A stretch of 64,000 nt of DNA from Bradyrhizobium sp. NDS-1 (GTDB taxonomy: Bacteria; Pseudomonadota; Alphaproteobacteria; Rhizobiales; Xanthobacteraceae). The DNA lies in assembly GCF_032918005.1 (NCBI RefSeq), contig NZ_CP136628.1, positions 2,899,501-2,963,500 of the forward strand, given 5' to 3'. The notes beneath the pieces were generated by a model that worked only from the letters and a program-made list of their open reading frames with translations, had not been told where the DNA came from and did no database searches. This document shows positions 62,141-64,000 of this stretch, piece by piece. The position numbers and the translations under genes were made by a program. Every line of letters starts with the position of its first letter. Within the stretch, counting starts at the first letter, position 1.

Positions 62141-64000
62141 ATGTACCAAGTTCTCTACTGTCTTACCGAAGAGCACGATTTGCGGCTCGTCGCGCTTGGC
62201 GGCGCGGTGTGTCTGCTCGCCAGCGCGGCGGCGATCAGCCTGTTCCACCGGGCGCGCGCGACGCAGGGCACCGGGCGTCTGGCCTGGCTCGGCCTCGATG
62301 CCGCCGTCAGCGGATGCGGCATCTGGGCGACGCATTTCATCGCGATGCTCGCCTACGGGCCCGGAGGCGCGGGCGCCTACAACATTCCGGTGACGATCCT
62401 GTCGTTGATCTTCGCGATCTCCGTGACCTTCGTGGGGCTGAGCATCGCCGTATCGTCCTCGCGCGCCGTGTGGATCGTCCTCGGCGGCGCCATCGTCGGC
62501 GCCGGTGTTGCGGCGATGCATTACACCGGCATGGCGGCGCTGGAGATGCCTGCGCGGGTGGACTGGATCGGAAGCACGGTCGCCGTCTCGGTGCTTTCAG
62601 GAATCTTCTTTGCGGCACTTGCGCTGTTCGTGGCGGCGCGCCGCGACGACCTCGTCCACGCGCTGGCGGCGACGGCCCTGCTGACGGTCGCCATCGTCGC
62701 GCATCATTTCACGGCCATGGGCGCGGTGCTGCTGACGCCGGATCCGACGCTCGCGATCGGCGGCCTGTCGATCCCGCCGGCCTCGCTGTCCTTCCTCACC
62801 GCCAGCGCTGCGGTCGCGATCATTGCGATCGCGCTCGTGGCCGCGCTGCTCGACCGTCGTGCCAGGGGCCAATTGGGCGCCCAGCAAATGGTGTTGGATA
62901 CGGCACTCGAGAACATGTCGCAGGGGCTCTGCATGTTCGACGCCGACGGCAAGATCATCCTGTTCAACGAGCGCTATGCGGCGATGCTTCGCCGCACCGA
63001 CATCGCGCTCACCGGCCGCCGGCTGGTCGACATCTTGCGGGACGAGCAGGCCAGGGGCCAGTGGCAGGGCGACGCGGACGAATTCTTCGCCCGCCTCGTC
63101 GCCGATGCGCGCGAGGGCCGCACCACGACCGACGTCGTCAGCCGGTTCGGCCGCTCCATCCGGGTGGTCAACCAGCCGATGCAGGGTGGCGGCTGGGTCG
63201 CGACCTTCGAGGACATCACCGAATGGCTGGAAGCGCAGGCCAAGATCTCGCACATGGCGCGCCATGACGCGCTGACCAGCCTGCCGAACCGCGTGCTGTT
63301 CCACGAGCAGCTCGAGCAGGGACTGCGCCGGACCAGGTCGGGCGATCAGCTCGCGGTGCTCTGTCTCGATCTCGATCGCTTCAAGGACATCAACGACTCG
63401 CTCGGCCATCCCATCGGCGATGCCCTGCTGAGGGAAGTCGGCCGCAGGCTGTCCCTCGCGGTCGGCGAAAGCGACACCGTGGCGCGGCTCGGCGGCGACG
63501 AGTTCGCCGTGGTCCAGATCGGACGCTCCGAGGAAGCCGCTGCGAGATCGCTTGCCGGCCGCCTCGTCGAGGTGATCTCGGCACCTTACGAGATCGACGA
63601 CCATCAGATCGTGATCGGCGTCTCGATCGGCATCTCGCTGTCGCCGCAGGACGGCAACAATCCCGACGAGCTATTGAAGAACGCCGACCTCGCGCTGTAC
63701 CGCGCCAAGGCCGACGGCCGCAGCACCTATCGCTTCTTCGAGACCGGCATGGACGCCCGCGCGCAGGCGCGTCGTCTCCTTGAAATGGATCTGCGCGCGG
63801 CGCTGCAGCGCGACGAATTCGAGGCTTATTATCAGCCGATCCGCGACGTCGCCAGCGGCCGCGTCGTCGCCTTCGAGGCGCTGCTGCGCTGGAACCATCC
63901 GCAGCGCGGCCTGATTGCTCCCATCGACTTCATTCCGCTGGCCGAGGAGACCGGACTGATCGTCCAGCTCGGCGAATTCGTGCTGCGCTCGGCCTGCATC
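62141..64000 (+). CDS. MHYT-PAS-GGDEF-EAL c-di-GMP protein, 3' end outside window
   Basis: 620 codons to the edge, no stop reached. The N-terminus is an MHYT membrane sensor: WATHFIAMLAYG, AAMHYTGMAALEMP and AHHFTAMGAVL carry the metal-binding His/Met sets across about seven helices to residue ~240. A PAS domain follows (about 250-370), then GGDEF with G451-F455 in RLGGDEFAVV and an EAL domain beginning with E579-L581 in FEALLRW. The GGDEF motif is intact; the product-inhibition I-site RxxD is missing (GESD instead). Likely both synthesises and degrades c-di-GMP. Start ATG has a GGGGCCCGTGG context with no strong ribosome site. Confidence 0.9.
   Translation, partial: MYQVLYCLTEEHDLRLVALGGAVCLLASAAAISLFHRARATQGTGRLAWLGLDAAVSGCGIWATHFIAMLAYGPGGAGAYNIPVTILSLIFAISVTFVGLSIAVSSSRAVWIVLGGAIVGAGVAAMHYTGMAALEMPARVDWIGSTVAVSVLSGIFFAALALFVAARRDDLVHALAATALLTVAIVAHHFTAMGAVLLTPDPTLAIGGLSIPPASLSFLTASAAVAIIAIALVAALLDRRARGQLGAQQMVLDTALENMSQGLCMFDADGKIILFNERYAAMLRRTDIALTGRRLVDILRDEQARGQWQGDADEFFARLVADAREGRTTTDVVSRFGRSIRVVNQPMQGGGWVATFEDITEWLEAQAKISHMARHDALTSLPNRVLFHEQLEQGLRRTRSGDQLAVLCLDLDRFKDINDSLGHPIGDALLREVGRRLSLAVGESDTVARLGGDEFAVVQIGRSEEAAARSLAGRLVEVISAPYEIDDHQIVIGVSIGISLSPQDGNNPDELLKNADLALYRAKADGRSTYRFFETGMDARAQARRLLEMDLRAALQRDEFEAYYQPIRDVASGRVVAFEALLRWNHPQRGLIAPIDFIPLAEETGLIVQLGEFVLRSACI

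Overview
The window is a 64 kb piece of a high-GC alphaproteobacterial chromosome. Gene content, the style of the small secreted proteins, the dispersed palindromic repeats and a Growth-Pole-Ring-like giant coiled-coil protein all point to the Rhizobiales, most likely Bradyrhizobium or a close relative. This assignment is by recognition only; no database search was run. No tRNA, rRNA, CRISPR array, transposase or prophage was seen. Genes run off both ends: a glycosyltransferase at the left and an MHYT-GGDEF-EAL protein at the right.

Layout. 1-8.8 kb is a surface-polysaccharide/O-antigen block: a GT4 glycosyltransferase, a WbpV/WreQ-like reductase, a WecA/WbpL/WreU-like initiating transferase, a UPF0104 membrane protein, a UDP-glucuronate 4-epimerase-like enzyme, ManC, and a Gfo/Idh dehydrogenase with a DegT aminotransferase (UDP-3-amino-sugar type pair). 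9-18.4 kb is mixed: MurJ, a DUF1127 protein behind a possible leader peptide and terminator, an orphan molybdenum hydroxylase large subunit (AYRGAGR type), two cytochromes c, a trans-sulfuration-family PLP enzyme, a CHRD protein and a lone AsnC ligand-binding domain. 18.5-20.4 kb carries a hybrid histidine kinase whose N-terminus looks like the plant ethylene receptor sensor domain with its copper ligands kept. 20.7-32 kb has ThiD, an LpxH-like phosphoesterase with a mannosyltransferase, a threonine/serine dehydratase, a secreted metacaspase-like protein, a RbsD/FucU mutarotase, a VOC protein, an MFS carrier and DgcA. 32-35 kb is an Mla/MCE lipid-transport operon (STAS-permease fusion, ATPase, MCE protein).

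35-44 kb centres on a 1941-residue membrane-anchored protein with 22- and 44-residue repeats, divergent from an Hpt protein, with a TTAA-N7-TTAA CtrA-type box between them; a 2Fe-2S ferredoxin, a thioesterase and a TrxR-like ferredoxin-NADP reductase follow. 45-49.5 kb holds a two-component system divergent from a MipA/OmpV outer-membrane protein; the shared intergenic region has two matching pairs of 11-bp direct repeats, a plausible operator for the response regulator. 49.5-57.4 kb is a complete hexarate catabolic locus (GarD, alpha-ketoglutarate semialdehyde dehydrogenase, GudD, KdgD, LysR regulator, GudP-like transporter) that would take galactarate and glucarate to 2-oxoglutarate. 57.8-64 kb has a secreted SGNH hydrolase, a second UPF0104 protein, a DUF892 ferritin-like protein and the truncated c-di-GMP protein.

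Gene starts were chosen by eye from Shine-Dalgarno spacing, signal peptides and family starts; most of the large open frames antisense to these genes are by-products of high GC and were left out.
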